64,000 nt of DNA from Saccopteryx bilineata (taxonomy: Eukaryota; Chordata; Mammalia; Chiroptera; Emballonuridae), in assembly GCF_036850765.1 (NCBI RefSeq), contig NC_089490.1, positions 106,572,574 to 106,636,573 on the forward strand, in the 5' to 3' direction. Every line of letters begins with the position of its first letter. Position 1 is the stretch's first letter. Below the pieces are notes generated by a model. The model saw nothing but the letters and a program-made list of their open reading frames with translations, made no database searches and was not told the origin of the DNA. Below are positions 23,250 to 34,300 of the stretch, piece by piece. The position numbers and the translations under genes are program-made.

Positions 23250-24055
23250 ACAGGTGAAACACCATTTCCCTGTTTTCAGAAGGAAATGCTCTTCCTTACA
23301 TACTCTAACTATTTGTAATTATTTTTTGTCACTAGAACTGCATATGATACTTTTATGAAAGCAAAAACTCCCTCTCTTCTACTTTTTAGGAAGATACTTA
23401 AAATTATGACAATTGTTTATACAGTTAGAAAATTGGCATTAACTCTTTTCACCAACAAAAATTCTAATGGTCTGTATATTTTGTGGTACTTTTATTCCAC
23501 AAGAAACATGGTTATCTTTTTTTTCCCCCCATCTCTATTTCCCCTCAGGCTGTTATGTTAATGAACCAAGGCTATGTTTAAAAAGTAAAAAGTTATTTTG
23601 GCAGGAAGTGAAGAGGTGCTAACAGGGATGATTGCTCTGTCCCCAGGGCCTACAAAGAGGTGAACACACCACTGTAAACATTTGTTTAATAAATGACAAA
23701 TCACATGAACCATAAACACAATGCAAATGGGATTTTGCCACTATTTGAATAGTTCTAATCAAAGTAGGTTTTGCATGAATTAGAGATTTCCATCTGGTTA
23801 ATTATGATTCGTATTTAGGTAAAATGTGATTAAAATGTTGCAGTGGACGGTAATGATATTTTTTCTTCTATTTGTAATAATTGTAGGATTTTATAGTTTT
23901 GCTGAACAAAGGTATTTCACATTTTATATTCCTAGATATTCTGAGGGTTTCCAATAATTACATTATTACTTTTTTTTTAATTTGAGAAATTGTGTGTTGG
24001 GGGGTCATGTTCTTCCTGCCCTTGTAAACTTATTAACACCATGTTATCTTGCTTC
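23250..24055. other. Intron 1, nothing recognised
   Basis: AT-rich sequence with short homopolymer runs only. Confidence 0.4.
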
Positions 24056-24071
24056 AAAGATGCATGTTTTC

Positions 24072-24160
24072 GGCTGGTTCCGATGGTAGTGGGTTATCAG
24101 AACTTATTAACTTAGTGTCACTAAAGTTGGTATACAACCAACTGCTAATTTGACGGGCTT
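24072..24160 (+). pseudogene. Y4 RNA retropseudogene
   Basis: Near full-length match to Y4, the Ro60-bound small RNA. The 5' strand GGCTGGTTCCGATGGTAGTG, the loop phrase TTAGTGTCACTAAAGTTGG and a 3' strand ending TTTGACGGGCTT are present. Compared with Y4 as I remember it there is an extra T in the 5' stem, a shortened C-run and a G for T in the 3' stem, so pairing is weakened. An A-tail (24161-24168) and an exact 15-bp duplication, AAAGATGCATGTTTT (24056-24070 and 24169-24183), show L1-mediated insertion. One extra C (24071) precedes the RNA start. No pol III promoter elements of a Y gene lie upstream, so it is not an active gene. Confidence 0.92.
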
Positions 24161-24194
24161 AAAAAAAAAAAGATGCATGTTTTTGCAAATTCTA

Positions 24195-24331
24195 GAGGGA
24201 AGAGGGGAGGGAGTTGGGGGAAGGGGGCAAAGGGGGTGTAAAAAGAGACATGGGTAGGGGGTGAGGGAGTTATATTCAGTGGGACACTTGAATCCATGTA
24301 AACAGAATAAATTAAATAAAAAAAATAAGGC
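24195..24331 (+). repeat. L1 3'UTR-like fragment
   Basis: G-rich tract followed by 'gggacacttgaatccatgta' and AATAAATTAAATAAAAAAAA, like the 3' end of a truncated LINE. No duplication is visible. Confidence 0.4.
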
Positions 24332-24339
24332 ATCTATTA

Positions 24340-25447
24340 TAATCATATGTATGCACTTGATGTAGTGTTTCTGACTTCTTTTTCCTCCCCACCATTATTA
24401 AATAGATGGTGATGTGAGGGACATTTGAGAACAAAGAAATGATGTCTGACTTCCTTTTGGAAGGTAACACCAGGCCTGGGACCTACTGGGATGTCAGATG
24501 CTGAACCCAACTGGGAAGAGCCCGTGGGTTCCTGGAGCACAGAGCACTCTAGGTCAAGTGGATGGAGAGTTCCTGGTGCCTGATTAAAATAAGCACTGAT
24601 GAGACAACGCGGGGCTGTTTTGAAACTCATTTCACAAACATTATTGTGCTTTGTCTCCTCAGCTGCCTTTATTGGCCCAGTGTTAGAAACTGAAGCAGAG
24701 TGATCTATTGGCTGTTAGATATTGGAATAGGACTTTATTGGGGCCTTCTGCCTTCCAGTTTCATGGCATTCTATTCCTGCCACCCTACTGCCATCCCTGA
24801 GATGAAGGGGGATGGCTCCTGTCCCCTCTGCTCCCCCTGTGGCTTGTACTAGATGGCCCTTCATTACTAAATGGACTTGCAGCCCACATTGTGATCTCTG
24901 CTTTCTTTTCCCTGGAAGACTTCCCTGAATTGAAGTTTCTGATTATGCCTGGTTCTCCACTCCCCTGACCACAACAGAATCCTCAAATGTTCCCTATTCT
25001 CTTCTATTAAAATAAAAAAATGAGAAAATGCGGATATAATTTTCATTCTAGACTGTCTTCCAGATTCTCATACTTGTCTTGACTTTGAAGTAAAATGTTC
25101 ATTTTCACGGGTTTTTGGTGGCACTAATCATTTGTTTATTTTTTTTTCTATACAGATACCTCACTGTTGGCAGAGTTTCTTAGGCTATGGTTTGTTTGTT
25201 TTTTAAGTTAGAATTTTTTGTTTTTATGATCTCGGATTCCGAAGCAGTTTCTATTTATATAAATGAATTGATAGCCTTGACACAGAAATATTATTCTTCC
25301 CTGAAGGAAGAACTGAGTTTATTACAAAATTCAGGTTTGGTGAAAGCCTTTAAGGTATTTGTTTGAGACATATCTTGATTATCTTTACGTTCTGCTTTGA
25401 ATTTGCAGTATGACAGATCCTAACTTGGCATCACTGGGGGGTAGTTT
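24340..25447. other. Intron 1, nothing recognised
   Basis: No exon or repeat recognised; possible diverged L2 around 24880-25000. Confidence 0.35.
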
Positions 25448-25457
25448 TTGCAGTCTT

Positions 25458-25755
25458 TTTATTTTTTTAATAGTGAGAGAGAGAGAGAGACAGGAAGGGA
25501 GAGAGATGAGAAGCATCAACTCATAGTTGTGGCACCTTAGTTGTTCATTGATTGCTTTCTCATACGTGCCTTGACCAAGGGGCTATAGCAGAGCGAGTGA
25601 CACTTTGCTCAAGCCAGTGAACTTGGGCTCAAGCTAGCGATCGTGGGGTCATATCCATGACCCCACACTCAAGCTGGTGACCTTAGGGTTTTGAACCTGG
25701 GTCTTCAGTGTCCCAGGTTGATGCTCCATCCACTGTGCCACCGCCTGGTCAGGCC
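25458..25755 (-). repeat. tRNA-derived SINE, type C
   Basis: Target duplication TTGCAGTCTT at 25448-25457 and 25756-25765. Contains the repeated 'gctcaagc' phrases and a GA-rich left end. Confidence 0.9.
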
Positions 25756-25859
25756 TTGCAGTCTTGACAATAACTTTTCTTGCAGACTTCCTTGCTTATT
25801 TTCATATTTATTTATTTCTTCCTTTATTTTCATATTTCTGTGACTTTTGCAGAAGTTAC

Positions 25860-26066
25860 TTTTTATTTTTTTAAAGATTTTATTTATTGATTTTATAGAA
25901 AGAGGAGGGTTGGAGGAGCAAGAACTATTAACTCATAGTTGCTTCACTTTAGTTGTTCATTGGTTGCTTGTCAAATGTGCCTTGACCAGGGTGAGCCCAG
26001 GGTTTCGAACTGGCGACCTCAGCATTCCAGTCAGCACTTTATCCACCACACCATCACAGGCCAGGC
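25860..26066 (-). repeat. tRNA-derived SINE, type B
   Basis: Complement head ends CACCATCACAGGCCAGGCC, with 'ttgaccagggtgagcccagg' and B-box-like GTTTCGAACTGGCG. Confidence 0.85.
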
Positions 26067-26167
26067 CATTTTATAGATATGGAAATTGAGATATTAAGTT
26101 AAATGTGACTGCTAATAGTAACTGAACTATTTTTATGGCCAGACTTAGTGCTGTGTTTACATTATGG

Positions 26168-26219
<52 letters not shown>

Positions 26220-26235
26220 ATATTTATATTTAAAT
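26168..26235. repeat. (TA)n microsatellite
   Basis: An uninterrupted TA run of about 36 bases followed by TTTA-interrupted TA runs, next to the T-rich end of the neighbouring SINE. Confidence 0.95.
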
Positions 26236-26237
26236 TT

Positions 26238-26608
26238 TTTTATTTTTTGTATTTTTCTGAAGTTGGAAACGGGGAGACAGTCAGACAGACTCCCACATGC
26301 GCCTGACCGGGATCCACCCGGCATGCCCACCAGGGGGCGATGCTCTGCCCATCTGGGGCATTGCTCTGTTGCAACCAGAGCCATTCTAGTGCCTGAGGCA
26401 GAGGCCACAGAGCCATCCTCAGTGCCCGGGCAAACTTTGCTCCAATGGAGCCTTGGCTGCGGGAGGGGAAGAGAGAGACAGAGAGGAAGGAGAGAAGGAG
26501 AGGTGGAGAAGCAGATGGGCGCCTCTCCTGTGTGCCCTGGCCGGGAATCGAACCTGGGACTCCTGCATGCCAGGCCGATACTCTACCACTGAGCCAACCG
26601 GCCAGGGT
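26238..26608 (-). repeat. tRNA-derived SINE, type A
   Basis: Complement head ends GAGCCAACCGGCCAGGG. Carries CCCACCAGGGGGCGATG at about 26325-26341. The left edge lies in TA/T-rich sequence, so no duplication could be fixed. Confidence 0.92.
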
Positions 26609-26639
26609 GGTTTTTTATTTTTTCAATCTTCACAACCTT

Positions 26640-26750
26640 TGAAAAAAGTACCTTATTACCTTCATTTGATACATGAGGGAAGTGAGGTTTTAAGAGGTTA
26701 AGGGGCACTGAATGTGGCATAGATAGTAAAGTTGGAACCAGGTTCTCTGG
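26640..26750 (-). repeat. MIR remnant
   Basis: 'gagggaagtgaggttttaag' and 'agttggaaccaggttctct' match the MIR complement, diverged. Confidence 0.55.
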
Positions 26751-26759
26751 ATAGATATG

Positions 26760-27388
26760 GATATTAGGAGGAGGAAGCGTGCAGGTCAGACTATGTTGTG
26801 GGTACAGAACCTGTGATAAGTGATAAGAACCAGAACCAGGTCCAAACGAGATGTGTTGTTTATGGCATGTGAGTGGGAAGCAGAAAGTTCAGTAGCAAAC
26901 AGGAGCACAGTTATAAATGTATGTACCTGCTTTTGGAGCCTGGCTGGCGACCTTGACATGTCCTAATTCACTTAACTATCACCTCCATTTTGTCTCACGA
27001 CTTTGCTTTATTTTGTGACTAATGCAGAGTGTGGCTTATGACAGTGACATGTAGACACCAGTTTAAAAGGGGTGTGGCTTAGAAGAAAGGTATTTCTCAA
27101 ATCTTTCAATTGATTTATCTGTAAAATGAGAAGATTGAATTAGGTGATCTGTAAAACCCTTTAAGAACCAACACTGTGTAATATACAGGAATTGTTAAAA
27201 ATGGGCAGAATAATTTCTTAAGATTCAAATTTTATGATTGCCTTGCCCTCCTTTTTCTGAAATAATCTTTTAAAAACCATATCCTCAAGTTGTCTCTTGT
27301 AGAATATTATTTTAATTGGGTATTGGGCTTAAAATTTTTATAGCAATACTAGCATACTAATGATGAACTTACCTTTTTTGTTTTCTAG
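26760..27388. other. End of intron 1, nothing recognised
   Basis: Ends in the exon 2 acceptor tract. Confidence 0.4.
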
Positions 27389-27413
27389 GTTCTGCAGGAG
27401 CAGCTAAAGATGT
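27389..27413 (+). CDS. OCC1: OCC1 exon 2 (25-nt microexon)
   Basis: A 25-nt exon preceded by a pyrimidine tract ending TTTTCTAG and followed by a GTAAGTA donor. It encodes the rest of codon 16 and residues SAGAAKD, and leaves two bases (GT) that combine with the first base of exon 3 to make Val. The reading phase agrees with exon 1 (one base left over) and with exon 3. It sits about 14.9 kb downstream of exon 1 and 30.6 kb upstream of exon 3, so it is an isolated microexon. Skipping it would shift the frame because 25 is not a multiple of three. The alternative donor two bases upstream would break the frame, so the end chosen here is the only one that fits. Confidence 0.9.
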
Positions 27414-27799
27414 GTAAGTACTTAATATTATGATTTGCCAAATTCCTTCTGAGAGAGACACTGCTTTTTATGATTATGACCTTTAGATATATGTAGGTAT
27501 GACTGAAAGACATGAAAATACTTTCTGTAGTATGAACAAATCAAGTTTATCATTTGGTTTATGAGTAAAGTGTTAGTTGAAGAATGTGATTATTTGTAAC
27601 TTTTCTCATTAGCCTTTCAGTTGCCCTTGGACTTTAATTTGGAACTTTAAGAAAGGGAAATTCGTGTTTCCATCCCAGCTTCTGTAGAGATTTCTTTTAT
27701 TTAAAAGCAGTGGCCATTGGAGACTTAAGCCCCGAGCTCCTGTGCAGTGTCTTACGGTTAGATGGTGGCGGACAGCTGGAGCCCAGCCTTCACCAAGTG
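27414..27799. other. Start of intron 2, nothing recognised
   Basis: Begins with the exon 2 donor; otherwise no recognised element. Confidence 0.4.
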
Positions 27800-27809
27800 T
27801 ACAGTCAGT

Positions 27810-28145
27810 TATTTATTTATTTTTTTACAGAGACAGAGAGAGAGTCAGAGAGAGGGATAGACAGGGACAGACAGACAGGAATGGAGAGAGATGAGAAGCA
27901 TCAGTCATCAATTTTTCATTGCGACACCTTAGTTGTTCATTGATTGCTTTCTCATTTGTGCTTGACCATGGGCCTTCAGCAGACCAAGTAACCCCTTGCT
28001 TGAGCCAGCGACCTTGGGTCCAAGCTGGTGAGCTTTGCTCAAACCAGATGAGCCTGTGCTCAAGCTGGCGACCTTAGGGTCTCGATCCTGGGTCCTTCGC
28101 ATCCCAGTTCGACGCTCTATCTACTGTGCCACTGCCTGGTCAGGC
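27810..28145 (-). repeat. tRNA-derived SINE, type C
   Basis: Exact target duplication TACAGTCAGT at 27800-27809 and 28146-28155. The GACAGACAGACAGG stretch marks the tail side. Confidence 0.93.
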
Positions 28146-28155
28146 TACAGTCAGT

Positions 28156-28473
28156 CATTTAAAAGTTGATAATTAGATATTTAAGTGAAGGCACAGCATA
28201 GCCAGTCAATTCTGAGTTGATCTTTAGACTGTAGCACATTTAATAAAAGGGATTCTCTCTGTGAGAGGTTTCTGGAACTCAGGAACCCTTTCAGTATTTC
28301 CATATGCCCCTTTTCTGAATCTTCCTACCTTCAACTGAAGTCTAGTCAAGGCTTTGCATTAGTTCACTATTTAAGAGTATTTGCAGTTACTCCATGGAGG
28401 GTGGGATCAACCCCTGCCCCACGCACCACAAACTGGTTTGATATGAAGACTGATGGTGCCGCACACACATCAG
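28156..28473. other. Intron 2, nothing recognised
   Basis: Short single-copy-looking segment between SINEs. Confidence 0.4.
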
Positions 28474-28484
28474 GAGTGTATGGA

Positions 28485-28856
28485 GCCCTGGCTGGTTGGC
28501 TCAGTGGTAGAGCGTCGGCCTGGCGTGCAGAAGTCCCGGGTTCGATTCCCGGCCAGGGCACACAGGAGAGGCGCCCATCTGCTTCTCTACCCCTCCCCCT
28601 CTCCTTCCTCTCTGTCTCTCTCTTCCCCTCCCGCAGCCAAGGCTCCACTGGAGCAAAGATGGCCCGGGCGCTGGGGATGGCTCCTCGGCCTCTGCCCCGG
28701 GCGCTAGAGTGGCTCTGGTCGCAACAGAGCGACGCCCCAGAGGGGCAGAGCATCGCCCCCTGGTGGGCGTGCCGGGTGGATCCCAGTTGGGCGCATGCGG
28801 GAGTCTGTTTGTCTCTCCCCGTTTCCGGCTTCAGAAAAATACAGAGAAAAAAAAAA
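28485..28856 (+). repeat. tRNA-derived SINE, type A
   Basis: Flanks GAGTGTATGGA (28474-28484) and GAGGGTATGGA (28857-28867). Single ATCGCCCCCTGGTGGGC core at 28752-28768 and nearly undamaged A and B boxes. Confidence 0.94.
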
Positions 28857-28869
28857 GAGGGTATGGAAA

Positions 28870-29188
28870 GGTCTATTGATCACATAATGAGGCTTTTTCG
28901 GGAGGGCAGGAAAGGCACCCAAACCAATCATTCAGCTTGAATGAAGGAATACGTGCAGCTTTGGTTTTAATGGGGGCTGGGGAGTGGCGTGGGTGAGGAC
29001 TCCCGCGCACAGGCAGAGGGTTGCCTGATCCGCTCTTCCCGCCAGCACAGAGGAAGGAGTCCCCAGCTTTCTCACCGGCTGGCCCAGACCTAGGCAACAT
29101 GGATGGTGGGACTTGAAAGCTGTCAGTGGTCAAACACCCAAAATAGATGTTTTTTTTTCATTCCAAGGAAGAATTCAGAGAAGATTAG
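28870..29188. other. Intron 2, nothing recognised
   Basis: No repeat or exon recognised between the two SINEs. Confidence 0.4.
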
Positions 29189-29200
29189 AATGGAGTTGTA

Positions 29201-29606
29201 GGCCCTGGCCAGCGTTAGAGCGTCGGCGTTAGAGCGTCGGCCTGGCGTGCAGGGGACTCAGGTTCGATTCCCGGCCAGGGCACATGGGAGAAGCGCCATT
29301 TGCTTCTCCACCCCCCCCCCCTCCTTCCTCTCTTGTCTCTCTCTTCCCCTCCTGCAGCCAAGGCTCCATTGGAGCAAAGATGGCCCGGGCGCTGGGGATG
29401 GCTCCTTGGCCTCTGCCCCAGGCGCTAGAGTGGCTCTGGTCGCGGCAGGGCGACGCCCTGGAGGGGCAGAGCATTGCCCCCTGGTGGGCAGAGCGTCGCC
29501 CCTGGTGGGCGTGCTGGGTGGATCCCGGTTGGGCGCATGCAGGAGTCTGTCTGACTGTCTCTCCCCGTTTCCAGCTTCAGAAATAAAGAAAAAAAAAATT
29601 AAAAAG
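29201..29606 (+). repeat. tRNA-derived SINE, type A, with duplicated A-box region
   Basis: Exact target duplication AATGGAGTTGTA at 29189-29200 and 29607-29618. In the head the phrase GTTAGAGCGTCGGC occurs twice in tandem and the usual TTGGCTCAGCG part is missing, so the pol III A box is rearranged. Two CCCTGGTGGGC units follow. Confidence 0.94.
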
Positions 29607-29735
29607 AATGGAGTTGTATAGTTTTTGAGGACTTAAATGTGCATTTTATATGGGACTTTAGGTACAATGGAAGCAGTATAGTTTGCCTCAAATTCCTGGT
29701 TGTAGTGTTTGAGTTTATTATAAAAACAGTAGCCA

Positions 29736-30104
29736 GGCCCTGGCCACTTGTCTCAGTGGTAGAGCATTGGCCCGGTGTGTGGAAGTCCTGAGTTCGATTC
29801 CCAGCCAAGGCACACAGGAGAAGCGCCCATCAACTTCTCCATCTTTCTCCCTCTCCTTCCTCTCTGTTTCTCTCTTCCCCTCCCGCAGCCAAGGCTCCAT
29901 TGGAGCAAAGTTGGCCCAGGCTCTGAGGATGGCTCCATGGCCTCTGCCTCAGGCGCTAGAACGGCTTCTGCAACAGAGCAATGGCCCAGATGGGCAGAGC
30001 ATCGCCCCCTCATGGGCATGCCAGGTGGATTCCAGTCGGGTGCATGCTGGAGTCTATCTGACTGCCTCCTTGCGTCTAACTTCAGAAAAATACACACAAA
30101 AAAA
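29736..30104 (+). repeat. tRNA-derived SINE, type A, older copy
   Basis: Head 'ggccctggccacttgtctca'. The core is damaged (CGCCCCCTCATGGGC), so it would not bind CTCF by that motif. Confidence 0.92.
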
Positions 30105-30119
30105 TTAGCTACAGTGAGT

Positions 30120-30810
30120 TCAGTATCCTCTCCTTCTTCCTGTTATTGCAGTGTCTTGGTCTCTCCTCACTCCTTCCCTTTCATTTTTATATGGTGTTGC
30201 CAGATTAATTTCCTCAAACACTCTCCTGCCCTTTTATGACCTCTGTTCAGAAATGTTCAATTATTTTCCATTGCCCACTGTATTGAACCCAGAATCCTTT
30301 GTGAATAAGAAGACAGTTTATGTTTTAGCCTTTATCTGACCGACTCTGCGTGAGGTCGCAGGAAACAGTGCCCCAGGATTGAGCAAGGCCAAGGACAGAG
30401 TGGAGCTGATGTCCCCTTCGGTGAGACGACTCTCGGGGGGCCCAGACTGACTGCATGCTTTCTGTCTCTGTCCCTAGATTTTTGCTACTCCCTCTACCTG
30501 GAATGGAATTTTCTCCAATTCTGTTTATATAAATTCAATTTTTTCAGGATTTACATCTCATCCTTTTAAAAAGAACTTGATATAATCAACTGGATATAAT
30601 ATGTCTTTCTCTTCTGAACTTGTATACCAGTTTTCGGACCACTCTTATACATCATTTTTGGCTTATATTGTAGTTATTTATCTTCTTGTCTTGTCCCCTT
30701 GAAAACTGAGGGACATGAAATGTCCTGCCCATCTCTGTGTCCCCTGTAGTTGTTACTATTGTGCTTTGAACATACTGTTCGATGAATATATATTGAATGA
30801 ATTCTATCAG
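30120..30810 (+). repeat. L2 remnant
   Basis: 'ccctctacctggaatgg' and, near the end, 'gaacatactgttcgatgaat' with 'tattgaatgaattc' follow the L2 3' order. The first 350 bp are weaker and may be unrelated. Confidence 0.55.
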
Positions 30811-32124
30811 TTCTCTTCAAGCAGACACTGAATTCATGATTTCCTCTTTCTTTTAGAGGCATGGAAATTTCTAATAAAATTTAGTGGTGCCTTGTGGATA
30901 TTTTGTCAACAAAATTTATTTCAGGATGTGAGATCCCATTTAACTACTTTCTAAAATCCTGAGTTCTCCAGATTTAATTTTTCTGTGGCTCAGCGTATGT
31001 CCTTTTACTAAAAAGATATAATTTTATTGAATAAATGACCCTTTTAAAAATTAATGTAGTGAATTTAATTGGAAAAAGTGAAAGAATATTATAGTATTAC
31101 TTTACACAAAAGATATATTCAAACATGTTCTTTTTTCTAAAGTAGAAGCTATAGATTTATAAACCTTGACTATAGCATTAGGTGATGCTATGAGTGAACA
31201 AGAAGCTAAGAAATTAAGACAATTTAAACCTTTTATAATGAAGGTTAATTTTTTTTTAATTTAAAGAAATTGATTCTGAACCAAAAGGAGTAGCCAAAAT
31301 CATATAATGGATGTTAAGAGTAAGAACTTCAAATAGGGCCGCCACCATGTTATACAGACCACAGAAAATCTTTTGGGAGAATTATGGTTATTTTTAGAAG
31401 TCAGAAATGCTATAATTGACCCCTTAGTGTATAATAAAAAAATCAGTTCTTTAGGGAAGTTCTGAAATTTTTACTATATCTCCCCTTTCCTATTTATTCA
31501 TAGGCAAGAAGCCAGGGTAGAATAATAGATAAAGTGATATTTCTTTCTGTAAGTAGATCACTGTCTACTGGGGACTAAAGTCCAGTGCGATAAGTATTAA
31601 TTATTAAAGTAGTAAGAATTTAGTGCTACTCTGGTTTTGGAGGGTGAGCAAGAGGTTGTGCGGGAAGGGGAGGAGTGACAGCGGGCAGAGGCAAGAGCCC
31701 GTAAAGAGGCACTTGGTCCGTGGCAGCAGGATGGCCGCCACTTTCCTGGGAAAGCCTGTCTGTTTCCACAGAGGTGAAGATGCGGTCGAGGTGCTGGCCT
31801 GGCCTGTGCATGGCCTCTGGTGCCAGGCTGGTAACAAATTGTACTTGATTTTGTATGCATTCAAGAGCCATACGAAATTTTAAGGTGGAGAATTGCGTGA
31901 TCATGTTTGAGCTTTAGGGTGATAAATCCCAAAGCAGTGCCCTATGTGAGATGGGGGAGGGGTGAGGCACAGAGGAGTGATGGGGGTAAAGCCACAGGAG
32001 GGTCAGACAGTCGACAGTCACTGTGGGAAAGCTGAATAGGTGATGGGGTCAAGGTACACTTGGAAGTAGAATTGATAAGATTTGTTGAACCACTGAACAG
32101 GGAAGGTAAGGGAAAGAAAAATTC
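30811..32124. other. Intron 2, nothing recognised
   Basis: The overlapping open frames on both strands at 31597-31904 occupy a GC-richer patch but have no codon-level evidence or domain. Confidence 0.4.
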
Positions 32125-32138
32125 AAACTTGAGTCAAA

Positions 32139-32560
32139 CTTGACCAGGTGGTGATGTAGTGGATAGAGCATTGACCTGGGATACCGAGGACCCAGGTTCG
32201 AAACCCCAAGGTTGTCGGCTTGAGTATGGGCCGTTCTGGCTTGAGCGCGGGCTTACAGCTTGAGTGTAGCCTTGCCGACTTGAGCGTGGGATCACAGACA
32301 TGACCCCATGGTCTCTGGCTTGAGCCCAAATGTTACTGGCTTGAAGCTCAAGGTTGCTGGCTTGAGCAAGGGGTCACTGGCTTGAGCAAGGGGTTACTGG
32401 CTCTGCTAGAGCCCCCCTGGACAAGGCATGCATGAGAAGCAATCAGTGAACAACTGAGGTGCCACAACTATGAGTTTTATGGTTCTCATTTCTCTCCCTT
32501 CCTGTGTCTCTGCTTCTCTCTCTCTCTCTGTCTCTCTCATTAAAAAAACAAAAACAAACA
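32139..32560 (+). repeat. tRNA-derived SINE, type C
   Basis: Head CTTGACCAGGTGGTGATGTAGTG with B box GGTTCGAAACC, then many 'ggcttgagc' repeats and a CT-rich tail. Diverged flanks AAACTTGAGTCAA and AAACTTTAGCCAA. Confidence 0.88.
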
Positions 32561-32744
32561 AAAAACTTTAGCCAAGGAAAGGGATGGCTGATAATTCAGA
32601 GGTCAAATGGGTTAATGGGAAGCCATTGGCTGTGGCATGATGACCACACTGGTCTCCTGGGGACAGTAGTTTCAGTTGAGTGGCGTGAGTCAAAGAGGAA
32701 GTGAGCAAGGAGCCAGGACGTGTGTGTGGTCTTTCACAAGAAGA

Positions 32745-32950
32745 AGCATATTTTTAAAAAGTGTATATTTCTCTCATAAAAGTAATAATACCAAGAAAAT
32801 TTGGAGAGTACAGAAAACTAATTTTTTACAAAAGAGTAAAAATAGCTATCCTACTACTGGTGACAACTATCACTAGTAGCTTACGTTATTCTATATTTTT
32901 CTAATTACTTCTGCCTGATTGTGTGTATAGACACTTTTGTATGTTGAAGT
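32745..32950. repeat. Ancient interspersed repeat, family unresolved
   Basis: Phrases such as 'ttggagagtacagaaaac' and 'gataacaactatcac'-like text are typical of an old, widespread mammalian repeat. Weak. Confidence 0.3.
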
Positions 32951-33096
32951 CTGTTACTCTTTAATTTTTGCATGGAGGAGTTATAGGTGTACTTATAGGC
33001 TAAAGGGTAGTGACCAGTAGAGTCAGAAAAGTTGAGGGTGGTTTGGGGACGGTGTTATCTGTGGTGAGGGAGAAAATAATTGATAGAAATAGATGA

Positions 33097-33406
33097 CCTG
33101 ACCAGGCGGTGGCGCAGTGGATAGAGCACCGGCCTGGGATACTGAAGTTCAAAACCCTGAGATCGCTGGCTTGAGCGTGGGATCATAGATAGGACTGCAT
33201 GGTCACTTGCTTGAGACCAAAGGTCGCTGGCTTGAGCAAGGGGTCACTGACTCTGCTGGAGTCCCCCGATCAGACACATCTGAGAAAGCAATCAATGAAC
33301 AACTAAGGTTCTGCAATGAAGAATGTATGCTTCTCATCTCTCTCCCTTCCTGCCAGTCCCTGTCTGTCCCTCTCTCTCACTTAAAAAAAAAAGAAAAGAA
33401 AAAAAA
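33097..33406 (+). repeat. tRNA-derived SINE, type C
   Basis: Flanks GAAATAGATGA (33086-33096) and GAAACAGATGA (33407-33417). Head CCTGACCAGGCGGTGGCGCA; the B box is damaged by a deletion. Confidence 0.92.
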
Positions 33407-33419
33407 GAAACAGATGACA

Positions 33420-33690
33420 GAACAGGCAACAAGGATTAAAAACGTTGAAGCTTAACCTTAGAAACTTGAGATAGGGAGGAATGTACAGGTGAAGTTACCT
33501 AGAAATTTAATTAAGACAGATTAGCATGCACATCAGGGCATCAGGGAGTGAGCCTTTCTTTTTCTGTCTCTTCAAAATTAAACCACAGTGCAGTGACATG
33601 CAGAAAAAAATAGAAGTTAATTCAACATGATGACATTTGGCTGTTTTTACAAATCTGCAAATATCAGCCATGCTTTTTTAAAATTAAATT
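33420..33690. other. Intron 2, nothing recognised
   Basis: AT-rich spacer. Confidence 0.35.
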
Positions 33691-33734
33691 AAAATTTATT
33701 TCAGTGAATGATCTTTAACTATTTGGCACAAATA

Positions 33735-34300
33735 GGTTGTGTTGAGATATTTTTGGTTGGAAATGGCAGAAGCCCAGCTTAAACTGGCTTAAACAACAAA
33801 AAGGAATTTATGGGCCCGTGTGATGGAAAAGCTGCATGGCTTGGGCCGTAGTGACAGCTGGGCCCAGGTAATCAAGTGACAGGAAGAAGCTCCCCCATCT
33901 CTGCCTTCCTGTTTTTGGCTTCATTCTCAGGCAGCTTTCCCCAGCTGGTGATGGAGATGCCAGTTTATATCTTACCAGCTTAATAATTCCTGTAGAAAAA
34001 GGGCTTCTCTTTCCCTGTGATTTGATGAAAAGTCCCAGGGCTCGGCTCTCCCTGGTCAGGACATGGGGTCATATGCCTCTGAATTAGTCAGTGGGCCAGG
34101 GGGAATGGGAGCTGCTTAATGACCAGGCCTAGGTCATGTGCCCACTGCCAGAGCCCGTCAGTGCCATTAGCTCCACATGACTACATGGCCAAAAAGGGGG
34201 AGAGGGGCAGTTCCCACCCCAAAGAAGAATTGGAATGCTGTTACCAGAGCGAGGGCAGTTCTATCTGGGCAGGCAGAAATAAGGCCTGTTCTCCATGTGG
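33735..34300 (+). repeat. Ancient interspersed repeat, family unresolved
   Basis: Ordered phrases 'cttaaactggcttaaacaac', 'ggcttcattctcaggcagct', 'aaaagtcccagggctcggct', 'ccaggcctaggtcatgtgcc' and 'gaatgctgttaccaga' belong to a well-known old mammalian repeat whose name I cannot fix. Confidence 0.5.

Larger units (their letters stand above)
12504..27388 (+). other. OCC1: OCC1 intron 1
   Basis: A 14.9-kb intron with GT/AG ends between exon 1 and exon 2. It holds five type A SINEs or relatives, hAT elements, a Y4 RNA retropseudogene and MIR/L2 remnants, each listed separately. Confidence 0.85.

Noticed and set aside
26168..26235. Z-DNA or replication-origin-like AT element
   Set aside because: A plain (TA)n microsatellite beside a SINE; nothing further supports a function.
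31597..31904. Small gene on either strand
   Set aside because: Four overlapping short open frames in a GC-richer patch; no splice sites, domain or promoter support.
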